A stretch of DNA of 14,869 nt from an uncultured Peptococcaceae bacterium (lineage in GTDB: Bacteria > Bacillota > Peptococcia > Peptococcales > Peptococcaceae): NCBI GenBank assembly GCA_937922955.1, contig CALAKO010000134.1:1-14869 (forward strand). Direction: 5' to 3'. Within the stretch, counting starts at the first letter, position 1; the number at the start of each line of letters is the position of its first letter. The notes beneath the pieces were generated by a model, which made no database searches, was not told the origin of the DNA, and worked only from the letters and a program-made list of their open reading frames with translations. The translations under genes were made by a program, and so were the position numbers. Below are positions 12,971 through 14,869 of this stretch, piece after piece.

Positions 12971-13903
12971 ATGCGAACAGAACAAATAATTTATCTCAAT
13001 ATGATTCGTCGTTGCTCATCATTGCATAAAGCAAGCGACGCCCTGCATATTTCGACACAAGCACTCAGCCTTTCCATCCGAACATTAGAAAAAGAGCTCG
13101 GGTTTACTATTTTGGAGCGAAGCCGAACAGGTGTCACATTTACCGAAGAAGGACAAGAATTACTTGATATTGGTATTGATTTTTTACAACAGCTCAAACA
13201 AATTCAAGAAAAACATAAACGAAAATATGAATCTATACTCACCGGAACATTAGAAATCATGGTTACTAACGGCGTTATCGAAACATTATTTCCTGCGCTG
13301 ATCAGCCAGCTCTATTCTGATTATCCAGAATTTCGTCTTAAAACTATTGTACGTGAATTTAATGATATTTTAGATACCTGGTCAGATGAAAAAGCTGAAA
13401 TTGGATTTGTATATTGCCTTTCTAAAAATCAAATTTCCATCACTCCTTTTGACGACACACAATTTAGTTTTCGTCCGCTTCTTTCCGGAAAATATTATTG
13501 TACCGTTTCTAATAACTACTCAATCGCAAACTATAAATCAATTTCTTTAAGCACAATGGCCAAACATCCGATCGTCCTATTTACACCAACCAGTAATATT
13601 TTACTTAAGCTCTTCACCAATGTTGCTCAACCTGAAATTATTTTTGCCGATAGCTTTGCTATATATAAACAACTTTTGATTGATGGGGCCGGCTTAGGCA
13701 TGACCCTTTTGCACAGTGAGTCAAAGATCCCACTAGTTGCTTCACCCAACTTTAAGTTCATACCATTTAAAGAACACATTGAAAGTGAACTGGGCTTTCT
13801 TTTCAAAAAAAACACAATTCTTTCACATAAGGCTCAAGCTTTTATTGATTACCTTACCGATTACATTAGCAAGATACCGCCTACAACATTATCAATCAGC
13901 TAA
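12971..13903 (+). CDS. LysR family regulator, divergent from the hydrolase
   Basis: A 310-aa LysR-type regulator. The winged helix-turn-helix is clear (residues 14-60: SSLHKASDALHISTQALSLSIRTLEKELG, then ILERSRTGVTFTEEG). A linker helix follows (about 65-90), then the two-lobed effector domain (about 92-300: GTLEIMVTNGVIETLFPALISQLYSDYPEF ... GLGMTLLHSESKIPLVASPNF). Length and start are normal. Its promoter is back to back with that of the phosphatase-superfamily gene, the classic LysR arrangement in which the regulator controls the divergent gene. It is related to the next LysR gene at 14116, sharing the effector-domain segment (K/N)YKSISL.T in the same place. The codons are A+T-rich compared with the left half of the window. 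The effector is unknown. Confidence 0.92.
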   Translation: MRTEQIIYLNMIRRCSSLHKASDALHISTQALSLSIRTLEKELGFTILERSRTGVTFTEEGQELLDIGIDFLQQLKQIQEKHKRKYESILTGTLEIMVTNGVIETLFPALISQLYSDYPEFRLKTIVREFNDILDTWSDEKAEIGFVYCLSKNQISITPFDDTQFSFRPLLSGKYYCTVSNNYSIANYKSISLSTMAKHPIVLFTPTSNILLKLFTNVAQPEIIFADSFAIYKQLLIDGAGLGMTLLHSESKIPLVASPNFKFIPFKEHIESELGFLFKKNTILSHKAQAFIDYLTDYISKIPPTTLSIS

Positions 13904-14115
13904 TATATTTCTTATGAATTGTACATTTCTTAAAATATATGTTAAACTAATTTTATAAAATTCATTCCTAAACAGTTTATATTACAAGGGCAGGTGATAT
14001 CTTATTAACTACTAATCGCTTGAAAACCGCTCCATGAATCAACCTCACATCCATATACTTCCCGTCTTTATTTCATAACAGTATTCCTGGAGACAAATTA
14101 AAGAGGTGTTTTTTC

Positions 14116-14869
14116 TTGCGTATTGAACAATTTGAATATTTGCTTGAAATCAGTAAAAACAAATCAATGAATGCTGCAAGCAAAAATTTACATATCACAC
14201 CACAAGCACTAAGTACTTCAATAAAAAAACTAGAAGAAGAACTTGATTTGGTCATACTCGAACGTACGACAATGGGGGTATCACTTACTCAGGATGGTCA
14301 ATCACTGTTGCATTTAATTCAGAATTTTCTTAGTGGCATTCGTGAACTTCAAGGAAAACCCTATAATAAAGTTGCCCCTTTTTGTGGGCCTATGCACTTA
14401 TCCTTTCCTAGAGGTTTCGCCGAAACTTATCTACCAGGATTGCTCAAAACAATCTATGCTGATTATCCTGAAATGGAAATTATTTCAACACCCTATTGCT
14501 ATACAGATATTATTGGACGTGTCAATCAAGATATTGATGAATATGGCCTTACTTATAAAATCTATATCAATGATGAAGATATCATGAATGACATACCAGA
14601 TAATATTAATTTTACAACGCTTTACAAAGCCAAATTTTATTGTGCAGCATCAAACAAATTTCCAATTGCAAAATATAAATCTATTTCCCTAAAAACTTTT
14701 TTGGAATATCCTATTATTTTACATGATCCATCGGCGTATCTAATGACCGGTATTCTTTATTATGCTGGTACACCATCACGTCTAATCCATGTACCTTCTG
14801 TTGAAAGCTTAAAAGAATTATTATTAGAAGGACTCGGGATCACTTTTGCAATGTATAATTTTAATGACC
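14116..14869 (+). CDS. LysR family regulator (3' end outside the window)
   Basis: An open frame of 251 codons that runs off the end of the window. The start is TTG at 14116, 9 nt after GAGG (14103-14106), and gives the proper LysR opening MRIEQFEYLLEISKNKSMNAASKNLHIT. The helix-turn-helix (about 15-40, PQALSTSIKKLEEEL) and wing (VILERTTMGVSLTQDG) are canonical. The effector domain is present up to GLGITFAMYNFND. Perhaps 45-60 C-terminal residues are missing. It is a diverged paralogue of the preceding LysR: both carry an LSTSIK/LSLSIR recognition helix, a KFYC.ASN/KYYCTVSN strand and the YKSISL.T motif. The 212-bp gap before it shows no clear promoter or terminator, so co-transcription with the upstream LysR is possible. 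The target is unknown and may lie beyond the window. Confidence 0.9.
   Translation, partial: MRIEQFEYLLEISKNKSMNAASKNLHITPQALSTSIKKLEEELDLVILERTTMGVSLTQDGQSLLHLIQNFLSGIRELQGKPYNKVAPFCGPMHLSFPRGFAETYLPGLLKTIYADYPEMEIISTPYCYTDIIGRVNQDIDEYGLTYKIYINDEDIMNDIPDNINFTTLYKAKFYCAASNKFPIAKYKSISLKTFLEYPIILHDPSAYLMTGILYYAGTPSRLIHVPSVESLKELLLEGLGITFAMYNFND

Overview
The window looks like chromosomal DNA from a low-to-mid G+C Bacillota (Firmicutes) bacterium, probably an anaerobe. The signs are strong AAGGAGG-type ribosome binding sites, a few TTG starts, many LysR-type regulators, a secreted copper-amine-oxidase-N 'stalk' protein, and an Old Yellow Enzyme-like oxidoreductase with a cysteine cluster. The genus cannot be fixed from the sequence. 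There are no rRNA or tRNA genes, CRISPR arrays or insertion sequences.

Left part (1-4760): a LysR regulator (60-998, +) converges on an SLC13-type permease (1193-2635, -), with one hairpin terminator for each strand between them. Next come a translationally coupled pair on the minus strand, a DUF4405-like membrane protein followed by a RimJ/RimL-type GNAT acetyltransferase, and then a Ser/Thr/Asp-rich lipoprotein (4167-4760, -).

Centre (4760-7311): a 593-bp gap separates the lipoprotein from an OmpR-family response regulator and histidine kinase operon (5375-7266, +). This is the most interesting part of the window. A promoter architecture of two TTWAG half-sites 11 bp apart, the second ending exactly 10 bp before a TATAMT -10 box, occurs three times within about 530 bp: before the lipoprotein, before the regulator/kinase operon, and in the middle of the gap on the minus strand. 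OmpR-family regulators bind 10-11-bp direct repeats next to the -10 box, so I infer that the regulator autoregulates, activates the lipoprotein, and also drives a transcript with no recognisable protein. That transcript would run through several strong hairpins, so it is a candidate structured RNA or long leader.

Right-centre (7311-10703): a secreted stalk-domain protein (-), a 64-codon remnant of the C-terminal domain of a multidomain NADH:flavin oxidoreductase (+, pseudogene), a YwaF/TMEM164-like membrane protein (-), and a short Old Yellow Enzyme-like protein (+) without that C-terminal domain. A minus-strand terminator with no obvious upstream gene lies between the last two.

Right end (10704-14869): clearly more A+T-rich. 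A 57-bp inverted repeat marks the boundary. Beyond it are a 674-aa cytosolic alkaline-phosphatase-superfamily hydrolase (-), a divergent LysR regulator (12971-13903, +) with dyad operator candidates in the shared promoter region, and a second, related LysR gene (from 14116, +) cut off by the window end. This end looks like a separately acquired block in which the LysR protein probably controls the hydrolase.
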